Shown here piece after piece: positions 1-8,736 of a stretch of 64,000 nucleotides of DNA (position 1 is the first letter of the stretch; each line of letters starts with the position of its first letter). Location: the NCBI RefSeq assembly GCF_008830225.1, contig NZ_WAIE01000001.1:1178001-1242000 (forward strand), given 5' to 3'. A program made the position numbers and the translations under genes. The DNA is from Pseudodesulfovibrio senegalensis (lineage in GTDB: Bacteria > Desulfobacterota > Desulfovibrionia > Desulfovibrionales > Desulfovibrionaceae). The notes under the pieces are model-generated. The model saw nothing but the letters and a program-made list of their open reading frames with translations. It had not been told where the DNA came from and did not search any database.

Positions 1-351
1 GTTGTGGAACCGGTGGCCCGCGGCACCAACCTTGCCGCCATTGAAGCCGGAGTAGACGTGTTGGCACACCCGGGACTCATTACGGACGAAGAAGCAGCTC
101 TGGCCGCGCAAAACGGCGTTCTGCTGGAAATAACCACCCGGGGCGGACACAGCTATACCAATGGTCATGTTTTGGCCAAGGCCAGGGAACACGGAGCCGG
201 GTTGGTCATCAACAACGATGCCCATGCTCCCCGGGACCTCGTGGATGAAGACATGCGCAAGGCCATTGCGTTTGGTGCGGGCATGAGTGCGCAGGAATAT
301 GGTCAGGCGCAACAAAACGCCTGGGACCTGGTGCAACGCTTCATGCGTTGA
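1..351 (+). CDS. PHP-domain metal-dependent phosphoesterase, C-terminal part
   Basis: The reading frame is open from the first base and ends at TGA 349-351, so only the last 116 codons are in the window. The visible part has the C-terminal features of a PHP (polymerase and histidinol phosphatase) fold: a LAHPG segment that should supply a metal-binding His, and a NNDAH segment with the Asp/His pair typical of the family. The likely role is a phosphoesterase of the histidinol-phosphatase type, but the N-terminal HxH motif that would settle the subfamily lies outside the window. It ends 126 bp before tolQ and may belong to a different transcript. Confidence 0.7.
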   Translation, partial: VVEPVARGTNLAAIEAGVDVLAHPGLITDEEAALAAQNGVLLEITTRGGHSYTNGHVLAKAREHGAGLVINNDAHAPRDLVDEDMRKAIAFGAGMSAQEYGQAQQNAWDLVQRFMR

Positions 352-477
352 CCATTCCTACGTATTGTCACCGGAATGGCGTGACGGGCGGAGGGCGGTG
401 CGGCTACAGTGGTTGCGCCGAGATCAACAAAATTGCGGGATGCTGCATCCCGAACAAGGAAACCGGGGATACCGACA

Positions 478-1167
478 ATGAACTTTCTTCCCGAAGGCAA
501 CATGTTTCAAGTGCTGTTGGGCGCTACACTCGCCGTCAAGATTGTCCTTCTCTTTTTGGGAGCCATGTCACTGTGGAGCTGGACCATCATTTTTTATAAA
601 TCCATCACCATTCTTTCGGCGCGCAAGCGTATTGCGAACGGTTATGATCGATTTATTGCCGCAGGGGACCTTTCCGCAGCCCTGAAATCCATCGGTGACG
701 GCAATTCTCCTCTTTCCCGGGTTGGCAGCATGGCGGTCAAGGAGTTTCGCAAACTGGAAAAAGCGGACATTGACCGGGAACGTAAGCGCATGCTGGTCAA
801 GGATACCCTGCGCCGCACCTTGCGTCAGGGCATCAGCGCGGAAATGCGTCGTCTGACGCGAAATCTGCCGTTTTTGGCCACATGTGCCAACGGTGCTCCG
901 TTTATTGGCCTTTTTGGCACGGTCTGGGGCATCATGCATTCGTTTCATTCCATCGGCCAACAGCAGTCAGCAGCCCTTGCCACGGTGGCTCCCGGTATTT
1001 CCGAGGCGCTTATTGCAACGGCTATCGGTCTTGCCGTGGCCATCCCCGCAACCATCGCCTACAACTTTTTCCTGGGCAAACTTACCGAGGTGGAAACCGG
1101 AATGATCGATTTTGCGGGCGCCTTCCTCAACCGGGCCGAGCGTGAAATCGCCTGGGCGCAAAAGTAG
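478..1167 (+). CDS. tolQ: Tol-Pal system proton channel subunit TolQ
   Basis: This 229-aa inner-membrane protein belongs to the TolQ/ExbB/MotA family. With TolR it forms the proton channel that powers the Tol-Pal envelope-constriction machine. Three membrane spans are visible: near residues 12-38, about 128-155 (containing the GLFGTVWGIM segment typical of TolQ) and about 168-195 (ISEALIATAIGLAVAIP). The frame is open further upstream to 409, but that extension is hydrophilic and unlike TolQ. The ATG at 478 gives the usual length, although the ribosome site is modest. It is the first gene of a complete tolQRAB-pal cluster, and tolR follows after 12 bp. Confidence 0.94.
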   Translation: MNFLPEGNMFQVLLGATLAVKIVLLFLGAMSLWSWTIIFYKSITILSARKRIANGYDRFIAAGDLSAALKSIGDGNSPLSRVGSMAVKEFRKLEKADIDRERKRMLVKDTLRRTLRQGISAEMRRLTRNLPFLATCANGAPFIGLFGTVWGIMHSFHSIGQQQSAALATVAPGISEALIATAIGLAVAIPATIAYNFFLGKLTEVETGMIDFAGAFLNRAEREIAWAQK

Positions 1168-1179
1168 GGGGCTTTGACC

Positions 1180-1596
1180 ATGGCGCTCAAGACAGGCAAC
1201 GGATTCCTTGCTGAAATCAACGTGACGCCCTTTGTGGACGTGATGCTGGTCCTGTTGATCATTTTCATGGTTACAGCTCCACTCATGACCCAGGGGGTGG
1301 AAGTGGATCTGCCCACCACCAGAACAGTCAAGAATCTTCCTCAGGACAAGGACCATCTGGTGCTGACCGTGAAAAAGGGTGGCGAGATGTTTCTTGATGA
1401 GTACAGTGTTAAATTTGAGGATTTGGGTGACCATCTCAAGCGACTTGTGGCCAACCAGAAAAAACAGCTTTTCCTGCGGGCCGATAAAGAAGTGCCCTAT
1501 GGAGTTGTTGTTGACGTTATGGGTGAAATCAAGGCCGCAGGCATCGACAAGCTGGGCATCGTTGCCGAGCAGAAAAGGGATAAAAACAAGAAATAG
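1180..1596 (+). CDS. tolR: Tol-Pal system protein TolR (ExbD/TolR family)
   Basis: TolR is the 138-aa single-span partner of TolQ. Its transmembrane helix (about residues 18-40) contains the conserved proton-carrying Asp, here D20 in PFVDVMLVLL, and the rest is a periplasmic domain. A TTG at 1174 is also in frame, but the ATG at 1180 is preceded by AGGGGG at 1166-1171 with 8-bp spacing, so I chose 1180. It lies between tolQ and the tolA-like gene, and the order is the classical one. Confidence 0.94.
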   Translation: MALKTGNGFLAEINVTPFVDVMLVLLIIFMVTAPLMTQGVEVDLPTTRTVKNLPQDKDHLVLTVKKGGEMFLDEYSVKFEDLGDHLKRLVANQKKQLFLRADKEVPYGVVVDVMGEIKAAGIDKLGIVAEQKRDKNKK

Positions 1597-1641
1597 ACAC
1601 GCTGGTCCCGGTTCGGGAGTCCGACCGGCGGCGGTGCCAAT

Positions 1642-2502
1642 ATGCAGACATTAGGTTTTTTTCTTTCCATCCTCGTTCATGCCGGTGTTCTGGCTGTGGC
1701 TATTTTTGTGGCCTCCAGCCATACTGTTCCGGTCAATCTGGATAGGCCGGTGTATACGGTGGATCTCGTGAGTCTGGCTCCTCCGCCGGCGGTATCCGTA
1801 TCCAGCCCCGAAATTCCGGCGGATCAGTCTTCGCTGGCCAAGGTTAAATCCGAGCCGGAAACAAAGACTGAGGCCATCCCCGAAGTCAGTTCGGAACCTG
1901 AGCCCAAGCCGGAGCCGAAAGCCAAGAAAATCAGCGAGAAAAAGGAAAAACCCAAAAAGGTCGTTGTAAAGAAAAAAAAGAAACCCGAACCCAAGCCTGA
2001 GCCGAAACCCGAGCCAAAGCCCAAACCTCAAAAAACGCGGAAGCAACTTCTTGCCGAGGCCATGAAGGATGTGAAAAAGGATGTCAGGCAGCAGGAACGG
2101 CAGGAGAAACGAGCCGTTCGCAATGAGCTTGCCGCCATCCGCAAAGCCGAAGGTGATACGGTATATGCCGATGGAACCGAAGGCGGCGTTGTCGGGGGAA
2201 CACCCGGCGGTACCGGTTCGGGGTTGAGTCAGGTATATGCTTCCATTGTGGGTGAAGCCATCAAGAAGAATTGGCGTTATCCGGCCCTTGCCGGAGACAG
2301 GAATCTGGTGGCCACGGCGGCAATGGAGCTCGGAAATGACGGCACTATTTTGTCGTCACGGATCACGGTTTCATCCGGCAATGCCGAATTTGATTCTTCG
2401 ATACTCAGGGCCATCCATGAAACCGAACGTGTGATCGCCCCTCGAACAGAACGCGACAAACGCATTCTGATCAACTTCAATTCACAGGAAATCCCGGAAT
2501 AG
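1642..2502 (+). CDS. tolA: TolA-like energy-transducing periplasmic bridge protein
   Basis: This 286-aa protein has the TolA/TonB layout. An N-terminal signal-anchor helix (about residues 4-22) is followed by a long charged segment with PEPKPEPK-type repeats (about 75-135), a basic helical stretch, a Gly-rich linker (about 178-192) and a C-terminal TonB/TolA-like domain (about 195-286). It would carry energy from TolQR to TolB-Pal at the outer membrane. The family diverges strongly in sequence, so the name rests on architecture and on its place between tolR and tolB. TonB is the alternative, but the gene order favours TolA. Confidence 0.88.
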   Translation: MQTLGFFLSILVHAGVLAVAIFVASSHTVPVNLDRPVYTVDLVSLAPPPAVSVSSPEIPADQSSLAKVKSEPETKTEAIPEVSSEPEPKPEPKAKKISEKKEKPKKVVVKKKKKPEPKPEPKPEPKPKPQKTRKQLLAEAMKDVKKDVRQQERQEKRAVRNELAAIRKAEGDTVYADGTEGGVVGGTPGGTGSGLSQVYASIVGEAIKKNWRYPALAGDRNLVATAAMELGNDGTILSSRITVSSGNAEFDSSILRAIHETERVIAPRTERDKRILINFNSQEIPE

Positions 2503-2506
2503 AATC

Positions 2507-3823
2507 ATGAAAAAGAAAAGCACCATACTTTTTTTGCCCGCTTTGTGCCTTCTGCTGTTTGCGGTTTCTGCCCAGGCTCAGAAGGCCTTGACCGTCGATA
2601 TTTACGGCCCGGGACAACGGCTGGTCAACATGACCATGTTGCCACCTCGCAGCCTGCGGGAAGGGGCGCCCGTGCCTGCTGCAGCGCAGGAATTTGAATC
2701 CCTTGTCCGCAACAACTTTTCATACATTCCTTTTCTCAAGGATATCCCCATGTCTTCGCTGCTGGGCGGCAACCCCAGCAAGGGGGTGAAAGGCAGCCAG
2801 GTTGATTTCAAGCCCCTGCAGCTTGCCAAGGTCGATCTCGTGATGACCACAGGCTGGGACGGCAGCAATCTTGAAGTTCGCGTATTCGAAACCTTCAGCG
2901 GACGCATGGTCGTTGGCAAGGCGTACGGACAGGTGGCAGGCAATGCGGCCATCATACGGGTTGCGGATCGTTTCAGTTCCGTGCTTTTGCAGGAGCTGTG
3001 CGGCAAAAAAGGCTTTTTCGAGTCGCCCATCGCTTTTGTCAAGCAACTGGGCAAGAGCAAGGAAATCTATACAGTCCTTCCCCAGGGACGCGACCTGACC
3101 CGCATCACCAAGTTGGGGGGATTCAATCTCAGCCCCACGTGGAGTCCCAACGGGGACAAGCTGGTTTTTACGCACATCGGCGCAACCAAGCATTCGCTGG
3201 GCGTCTGGAATTCCGCAACCGGCAAGGTGGGACTGACCAACAAAGGGCTTGGGCAATCCGTGATCAGTCCGGTTTTCTTGGACCAAAAACGTGTGGCCGT
3301 AACCCTGAACAAGACGGGCCATTCCGACATCTATCTCCTGGATGAAGGATTCAAGCCTATCAGGACCTTGGTAAAAAGTTCGTATATTGACGTTTCTCCC
3401 AGTTTTGACCGCACCGGAACGCAGATGGCATTCACTTCTGGCCGTGCGGGCAACCCTCATGTTTATGTCTTGAATCTCAAGACAGGAAAGCTGCAGCGCG
3501 TAACAATCAACGGACGCTACAACACTCACCCCTGCCTGAGCCCCGATGGCAAGTACATTGCCTATACGCATCTGACTTCCGAAGGACACAGGATATTCCT
3601 TCATGATATGCGTACGGGCAGGGAAACACAGCTCAGCTTCGGGCCGGGAAACGACGAATATCCTGCGTTCGGCCCGGATGGCTACTTCATTGCCTTTGCT
3701 TCCGATCGGTCCGGTGAATACAAGTTGTATCTGACTACACGCCATGGTGATACTCCCAAGATTTTGCAGACCGGTGCCGGTGCGGCATTCGCTCCTGCAT
3801 GGGATACATCGTTACAGCGTTGA
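2507..3823 (+). CDS. tolB: Tol-Pal system periplasmic beta-propeller TolB
   Basis: This is a 438-aa periplasmic protein with a clear signal peptide (basic start, hydrophobic core, cleavage near AQAQ around residues 22-25). An N-terminal domain follows to about residue 165. The six-bladed propeller after it is marked by repeated segments such as SPTWSPNGDKLVF, SPSFDRTGTQMAF, HPCLSPDGKYIAY and YPAFGPDGYFIAF. TolB binds Pal and links the inner-membrane TolQRA complex to the outer membrane. It starts 4 bp after tolA, which indicates one transcript. Confidence 0.95.
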   Translation: MKKKSTILFLPALCLLLFAVSAQAQKALTVDIYGPGQRLVNMTMLPPRSLREGAPVPAAAQEFESLVRNNFSYIPFLKDIPMSSLLGGNPSKGVKGSQVDFKPLQLAKVDLVMTTGWDGSNLEVRVFETFSGRMVVGKAYGQVAGNAAIIRVADRFSSVLLQELCGKKGFFESPIAFVKQLGKSKEIYTVLPQGRDLTRITKLGGFNLSPTWSPNGDKLVFTHIGATKHSLGVWNSATGKVGLTNKGLGQSVISPVFLDQKRVAVTLNKTGHSDIYLLDEGFKPIRTLVKSSYIDVSPSFDRTGTQMAFTSGRAGNPHVYVLNLKTGKLQRVTINGRYNTHPCLSPDGKYIAYTHLTSEGHRIFLHDMRTGRETQLSFGPGNDEYPAFGPDGYFIAFASDRSGEYKLYLTTRHGDTPKILQTGAGAAFAPAWDTSLQR

Positions 3824-3946
3824 TACGATTTTGCCGGAGTACTTGATTTTTGTTCGATTAAAGGTACACCTATCGGTAACCCCGGTGGGACGGTGTTGGA
3901 CCAAATATTTATGATGTGCGCAACACGCGCCTTGTAAGGAGTTGTC

Positions 3947-4498
3947 ATGAAAATCAGATTCTGCCTCGCCACCATTGCCCTGTTGGGGCTGGTTGCTTTT
4001 GTCGGTGCCGGTTGTTCCAAGAAAAGCACTTCCAGCATGCCTCCCGGAGCCACTCAGGTTAAGGTTGAGGACAAAAGCACCTATGAGGAACCTGCTCCCG
4101 CCCCTGTTGAGCCGCAGGTCGATGAAAGAGCTCTTGCCGCCGAGGCCAAGGCCCAGGCTGTCGAAGAGCTGGCATTTACCATCAACTTCGCCTTTGATTC
4201 CTATGAACTCAACGATGACGCCCGCGCCACGCTTGGCAGAAAGGCTGCCCTGATGAAAACGTATCGTGATTTGACCATGGTCATCGAAGGGTATTGCGAC
4301 GAGCGCGGCACTGAAGAATACAACCTTGCCCTTGGAGAACGGCGCGCGCGTGCCGCTTTCGAGCATATGGTCATTTTGGGGGTTGCTCCCGAACGCATGA
4401 GTGTTGTCAGTTTCGGCGAGGAACGTCCGGTTGATCCGGGACACAATGAAGCCGCGTGGGCAAAGAATCGTCGCGACGAGTTCAAGATATCCCAATAG
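3947..4498 (+). CDS. pal: Peptidoglycan-associated lipoprotein Pal
   Basis: This is a 183-aa outer-membrane lipoprotein. The signal peptide ends in a lipobox (VGAGC) with the lipidated Cys at residue 23. A Pro/Glu-rich linker runs to about residue 70 and the OmpA-like peptidoglycan-binding domain covers about 72-180, including the NLALGERRARAAFEHM helix. It anchors the outer membrane to peptidoglycan and is released or recruited by TolB. AAGGAG lies just before the ATG. A 123-bp gap separates it from tolB, so it may have its own promoter. A strong terminator follows. Confidence 0.95.
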   Translation: MKIRFCLATIALLGLVAFVGAGCSKKSTSSMPPGATQVKVEDKSTYEEPAPAPVEPQVDERALAAEAKAQAVEELAFTINFAFDSYELNDDARATLGRKAALMKTYRDLTMVIEGYCDERGTEEYNLALGERRARAAFEHMVILGVAPERMSVVSFGEERPVDPGHNEAAWAKNRRDEFKISQ

Positions 4499-4513
4499 TT
4501 TTGCCAGAAAAGC

Positions 4514-4550
4514 AAAAGGCCGTCTTCTTCCGGGAAGACGGCCTTTTTTT
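4514..4550 (+). terminator. Rho-independent terminator after pal
   Basis: A perfect 10-bp stem (GGCCGTCTTC at 4518-4527 pairing with 4534-4543) with a 6-nt loop is followed by seven T. The A-rich 5' flank gives a weaker T-run on the other strand, so it may also serve the convergent maf-pgpA transcript. Confidence 0.9.
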
Positions 4551-4566
4551 GTTGGGCGTTGTTGGC

Positions 4567-5046
4567 TCAGGCTGAATACAGGCGGGAGAATAGTATAACC
4601 GCCCAAAGAGCAAGGGCCGCATAAGCACCGGCCACACCGTCGTCGATCATGACCCCGAATCCTTTCGGGAAGGCGGTTTCTGCCTTTTTTACGGGCCATG
4701 GCTTGAAGATGTCGAATATGCGGAACAGCACAAAAGCGGCCAACAGTTGCCACGCAGAAAGCCAGATAAAGGGCAACATGGCCAGCCATTGGCCGAACAG
4801 TTCGTCCACGATCACGCAGCCGGGGTCCTTGCGTCCAAAATGGATCTCGGCCCGCGTACAGGCCCATGAGCCGATTACAAACAACAAAGCCAGTATCAGC
4901 AGTCGAAAGGGCGTTGTGAACGGCATGAACAGCCATGGGGCGACGAGAATGGAGGCTGCCGATCCCCATGTGCCCGGCATTTTGGGCAGATGCCCGATGG
5001 GGCCAAGCGTGGCAATGTTCACGGCGATCCTGTCTGTAATGCTCAT
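4567..5046 (-). CDS. pgpA: Phosphatidylglycerophosphatase A
   Basis: This 159-aa integral membrane protein belongs to the PgpA family, which dephosphorylates phosphatidylglycerol phosphate to phosphatidylglycerol. The family signatures are present: GHLPKMPGTWGSAAS near the N-terminus, the acidic VDELFGQW segment around residues 88-95, and DDGVAGAYAAL near the C-terminus. Several hydrophobic helices fit the known topology. It starts 2 bp after the maf stop codon on the same strand, so the two are probably co-transcribed. It converges on pal. Confidence 0.92.
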   Translation of the reverse strand: MSITDRIAVNIATLGPIGHLPKMPGTWGSAASILVAPWLFMPFTTPFRLLILALLFVIGSWACTRAEIHFGRKDPGCVIVDELFGQWLAMLPFIWLSAWQLLAAFVLFRIFDIFKPWPVKKAETAFPKGFGVMIDDGVAGAYAALALWAVILFSRLYSA

Positions 5047-5048
5047 GG

Positions 5049-5699
5049 TTACTCCTTGGTGTGGGGTGGCAAGTCCATGTTAGGCTGTACAATGCCAGCT
5101 TTGAGCAGAGAATCCAGCACTTCTGCTACCGGTAGTCCAACCACATTGCTGTATGATCCGTGAATTTCGCGGACCATGAACCCACCGATCCCCTGAATCG
5201 CATATGCTCCGGCCTTGTCCATGGGCTCGCCAGAGGCAATGTAGGCCATGAGCTCCTCTTGTTTCGATTTACGCATCATCACGTCCGTTTTGGCAGAAAA
5301 CAAGACGGGAGACGGGGCGGTTGGGAGCATCAGGCAGCACCCGGTAATGACATGGTGCGTATTGCCGGAGAGGGCTTCCAGCATATCCAGCGCGTCTTTT
5401 TGGGATGTGGGCTTTCCCATGATTTGTTCATCCAGAACCACAATGGTATCCGCGCCGATCACCGCCGATTGCGGATATTCATGTGCCACATCCCGTGTCT
5501 TGAGCAGGGCCATGCGCTCCGCGTAATCACGCGGTTTTTCATGGAGAAGGGGCTGTGGTTCGTCCATGTCGCTGGCGTGAACCGTGAAATTCAGACCGGC
5601 CTCCGATAACAGTTGTTTTCTGCGGGGCGAGCCGGAAGCCAGTACCAGAGAGGATACGCTGGCAAAAGGGCCGTGGAAAGAATTGTCATACGCTTTCAT
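5049..5699 (-). CDS. maf: Maf-family nucleotide pyrophosphatase
   Basis: This 216-aa Maf/YceF/YhdE-family protein is a house-cleaning nucleoside-triphosphate pyrophosphatase acting on dTTP, UTP or modified nucleotides. The diagnostic LASGSPRRKQLL motif sits at about residues 20-31, followed by the conserved AVIGADTIVVLD segment and the GKP motif. The N-terminal extension of about 18 residues before the motif is slightly long, so a later start is possible. It is the first gene of a two-gene unit with pgpA and is divergent from the stator-like pair at 5898. Confidence 0.92.
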   Translation of the reverse strand: MKAYDNSFHGPFASVSSLVLASGSPRRKQLLSEAGLNFTVHASDMDEPQPLLHEKPRDYAERMALLKTRDVAHEYPQSAVIGADTIVVLDEQIMGKPTSQKDALDMLEALSGNTHHVITGCCLMLPTAPSPVLFSAKTDVMMRKSKQEELMAYIASGEPMDKAGAYAIQGIGGFMVREIHGSYSNVVGLPVAEVLDSLLKAGIVQPNMDLPPHTKE

Positions 5700-5897
5700 A
5701 GGGGAAACTCATCCATGAAAAAAAGCTCCACGTCAACGATCCGCAGATGCTTGAGATCGGTCATGGCAGAGTCGAAAAAATGGCGCACTGATGAGCAGTA
5801 TTTTTCAGAGTGAAAATAAACTTATTAATTACATAATGTTATTCCTGTGGCGTGTATTTTGCTTGCATGGTGTTGAATACAAATATCTGGAGTGATC

Positions 5898-6623
5898 ATG
5901 AACAACTTGCAACGGGATTTTACAAAACCATTTGATGTCGCAGCCCTGCAAGCCAACGTTCCCTCGCCGGACAGTGCGGGGCGTTGGGCCGTGCCTTGGG
6001 CTGATCTCATGATGGTCATGTTTGTCCTGTTTGTGGTCATGTTTATTTATTCCCAGACACATCAGGACGTTAAGGTTTTGTTTAGCGAGGAAACCGCACA
6101 GACCATTGAAAAGACCAGTTCACTTGACCCGTTAATCGGATTGATAGGTCAGATTTCGGGGTTGGCGGCCGATGGTGGCGGGTCTGATTCGGTCCGCATG
6201 CCGGTGAATGAAGTTCTTTATAAATCAAAAGGTAACGGAATCACCGTAATTCGCGACAATAATGACAGCGTGCGCATCACGTTGCGCGGTGATCTGTTTT
6301 TTGAAAACGGACAAAGTGGATTGGCAAAAACCGCTGACCAGTATCTTCGTGAGATCGCCGATGTTGTCCGGGTATCCACGGGTTCTGTTCATGTAATCGG
6401 GCATACCGACGCACAAGAACAAATGGGTTCGGACAGTTTTTTGCTCTCGACCAAACGCGCTGCTGACGTTGCCGCCTATTTTATCGACACTTTTGACATG
6501 TCGCCCGACAGGTTCGTTATTTCCGGGCGCGGTGCGTACAGGCCGGACGTGCCTTCCACGGACGATGCCAGTCGTTCAATGAATCGGCGGGTTGAAGTCA
6601 TACTTTTGACCGACAGGATTTAG
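5898..6623 (+). CDS. MotB/OmpA-domain stator-like protein
   Basis: This 241-aa protein has the MotB design. A short cytoplasmic N-terminus leads to one transmembrane helix (about residues 32-52) that carries an Asp just after WAVPW, the position of the proton-binding Asp in MotB. A linker and a C-terminal OmpA-like peptidoglycan-binding domain (about 120-240) follow. A GTG at 5892 is in frame, but GGAG at 5889-5892 places the ATG at 5898 as the start. The MotA-like gene follows 13 bp later, so the order is MotB-first, the reverse of most flagellar motAB operons. No flagellar gene is nearby. Confidence 0.85.
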   Translation: MNNLQRDFTKPFDVAALQANVPSPDSAGRWAVPWADLMMVMFVLFVVMFIYSQTHQDVKVLFSEETAQTIEKTSSLDPLIGLIGQISGLAADGGGSDSVRMPVNEVLYKSKGNGITVIRDNNDSVRITLRGDLFFENGQSGLAKTADQYLREIADVVRVSTGSVHVIGHTDAQEQMGSDSFLLSTKRAADVAAYFIDTFDMSPDRFVISGRGAYRPDVPSTDDASRSMNRRVEVILLTDRI

Positions 6624-6636
6624 CAGGAGGAAAACC

Positions 6637-7500
6637 ATGCTCAGAAAAAACGTGGCAGGAATTGCCCTCAGTCTCATCATTTTCGTTAGCAGCTTCTTGC
6701 TGACCGGACATGCTGCCGCCTATTGGAATCTTGCGGCATTCATTGTCGTTGTTTCCGGGCTGAGTGCTGCCATCCTGCTCAGCTATCCATTTGACCGGTT
6801 GACTAGTGCCTTTCGGGTTGCCAGAAACGCATACTCTTCGGATCAACCCAAGGCTCACGAATTGGTGCATACGCTTCTCGACCTTTCTGTAAAGAGCAAA
6901 GTGGATGGCATCCTCTCTCTTGAGAAAAACGAACAGCAGGCCACTTGCTCTTTTTTGAAAAACGGCCTGATTCTGTTGGTGGACAATTACAAGGAAACGG
7001 AAATTCGCGAATGCCTGAACACGGAAATGGCATTTTTTCACCAAAGGCGCATGCAGAGCGAGCGGATTTTCCAGACCCTTGCCCGCACGGCACCGGCATT
7101 CGGCGTGGCCGGAAGCGTTATCGGCCTGATCGGTTTGCTCATGGGCATCAACGACACTGCCGTCATTCTCAGAAATATTCCGGTGGCGTTTATTTCCACG
7201 CTGTATGGTCTTGTTTTGGGCAACCTCGTGTTTGCGCCCATGGCAGAACGGATCAACCACAGCACGCGTTGTGAATTGCTGAATCAGAAATTGGTACTTG
7301 AAGGCGTTGTAGCCATCAGCAAGGAGCAGAATCCTTACAAGTTGGAACGCAAGCTGGCCTCCTTCCTGAGTCCCAGCGAACGTACGGGGAATACTGAAGC
7401 GTTGCGAAGCATTACTCGTAAATATGTCCAGCGCAAGAATCAGCCAGTGGAACCAAAGGGAATGCCTGAAGAGGGTCTTGACTTGGCTCAGGCATCCTGA
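6637..7500 (+). CDS. MotA/TolQ/ExbB-like proton channel protein
   Basis: This 287-aa membrane protein has two N-terminal hydrophobic helices (about residues 7-25 and 31-50), a long cytoplasmic loop, and two further helices (about 150-172, VAGSVIGLIGLLMG, and about 185-208, PVAFISTLYGLVLGNLVF). These match the conserved MotA core. A strong AGGAGG site lies just before the ATG. With the preceding MotB-like protein it should form a peptidoglycan-anchored ion-driven stator or force generator. The pair could be a flagellar stator (motA/motB paralogues) or a non-flagellar unit; nothing here decides. Confidence 0.85.
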   Translation: MLRKNVAGIALSLIIFVSSFLLTGHAAAYWNLAAFIVVVSGLSAAILLSYPFDRLTSAFRVARNAYSSDQPKAHELVHTLLDLSVKSKVDGILSLEKNEQQATCSFLKNGLILLVDNYKETEIRECLNTEMAFFHQRRMQSERIFQTLARTAPAFGVAGSVIGLIGLLMGINDTAVILRNIPVAFISTLYGLVLGNLVFAPMAERINHSTRCELLNQKLVLEGVVAISKEQNPYKLERKLASFLSPSERTGNTEALRSITRKYVQRKNQPVEPKGMPEEGLDLAQAS

Positions 7501-7528
7501 ACACAACGGTCATCCTGCATGGTTTGAA

Positions 7529-7563
7529 CGGGAAGTCTCTCATGAGGCTTCCTGTTTTTTTTG
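7529..7563 (+). terminator. Rho-independent terminator after the stator-like pair
   Basis: The stem GGAAG-T-CTC (7531-7539) pairs with GAG-G-CTTCC (7544-7552) around a TCAT loop, with one G-T pair. A run of eight T follows at 7555-7562. Confidence 0.8.
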
Positions 7564-7697
7564 TGAACGTCTGCATATGGTGGAGCATTATTGATCAATA
7601 TGCGGAAAGGAACTATATCCTGCAGTCGCCCAATGGGGTATGTGCCTGATTTCTTTTTTTACGTACTATGCTATCAGGAAATGCAGGAGTATTGTTG

Positions 7698-8642
7698 ATG
7701 AGTCATATTCTCGCCGCAGATATCGGCGGAACCAACAGTCGTTTCGGAATTTTCGAAGCTGAACCCGGCCGACAACCCCAATTGAGGGATACTGTTTGGC
7801 TGCGCACGCATGACGCCGGTTCGTTTCGCGAGTTGTTATCCATGTTGCCCGAAGCCGGCCTGTCCATTCCCTTGGAGGATGTGGCCGCTGCTGTTTTTGC
7901 CGTGCCAGGGGCTGTTTTGAACGGTTCATTGTGCATACCCCCCAACGTGGCGTGGAATATCAATCTGGACGATATTCCGGAACTGAAGGGCAGGGCGGAG
8001 TTGATCAATGACTTTGCGGCGCAGGCTTTTGCCTGCCGCACCGATGCCGTGGCCGATGCCCTTGTGATCCAGCAGGGAAAGCCGGCCCCGGGAGCAGCTA
8101 CTGCCGTTATTGGGGCCGGAACAGGCCTGGGCCATTCCGCACTGATTCAAGAACATGGCCGGTATCATGCCGTGCCATCCGAGGGCGGACACATGGCTTT
8201 TCCTTTTGTGGGCAGGGAGGAAGCCCGTTTTGAAGTTTATGCACGATCCGTGACCGGAAGGAATTTTTGCGATGGTGATACCGTGGTAACCGGCTCTGGA
8301 CTTTCCCTGATTCATCGGTTTCTGACCGGAGAGGAGCGCTCTCCGGCCGAGGTGGCTGCATCGTTGACTCCTGACTCAGAAACCTGCCGCTGGTTTGCAC
8401 GATTTTATGGCCGGGTTGCCAGAAATTGGGTTTTGGCCACAGTGGCTTGGGGAGGGCTGTTCATTTGCGGTGGGGTTGCTGCCAAGAATGTCATGTTTGT
8501 GACCTGTCCCGAGTTTCTGGATGAATTTCATTCTTTTCCGAAGTATCAAAAGGTGCTGGCGCAAATGCCCATCCGCCTGAACACCAATGAGCAAAGCGGA
8601 CTTATGGGTGCAGCCCTGTGCGCAGCACAGGTGCTCGATTGA
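7698..8642 (+). CDS. glk: Glucokinase (Glk family)
   Basis: This 314-aa Glk-type sugar kinase phosphorylates glucose to glucose 6-phosphate in the cytosol. The N-terminal phosphate-binding motif ADIGGTNSRFG is at about residues 6-16. INDFAAQAFAC supplies the catalytic Asp region, AVIGAGTGLGHS is the second phosphate loop, and SEGGHMAF is a substrate segment of the Glk family. An in-frame ATG at 7668 exists, but AGGAG at 7685-7689 supports the start at 7698. It stands alone downstream of a terminator, with gpt 94 bp after it. Confidence 0.88.
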   Translation: MSHILAADIGGTNSRFGIFEAEPGRQPQLRDTVWLRTHDAGSFRELLSMLPEAGLSIPLEDVAAAVFAVPGAVLNGSLCIPPNVAWNINLDDIPELKGRAELINDFAAQAFACRTDAVADALVIQQGKPAPGAATAVIGAGTGLGHSALIQEHGRYHAVPSEGGHMAFPFVGREEARFEVYARSVTGRNFCDGDTVVTGSGLSLIHRFLTGEERSPAEVAASLTPDSETCRWFARFYGRVARNWVLATVAWGGLFICGGVAAKNVMFVTCPEFLDEFHSFPKYQKVLAQMPIRLNTNEQSGLMGAALCAAQVLD

Positions 8643-8736
8643 GAGGCGACATGGGGAGGCCTTTTCTGGCTATTGAAAAGTCTGGCGGAAGCGATTAACA
8701 ACCCCTTTTCCAAACAACTTCAACAAGGGAAAATTC

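Noticed and set aside
3812-5092. Long minus-strand frame of 426 codons over pal and pgpA
   Set aside because: It is antisense to well-supported genes (pal) and has the odd composition of a shadow frame.
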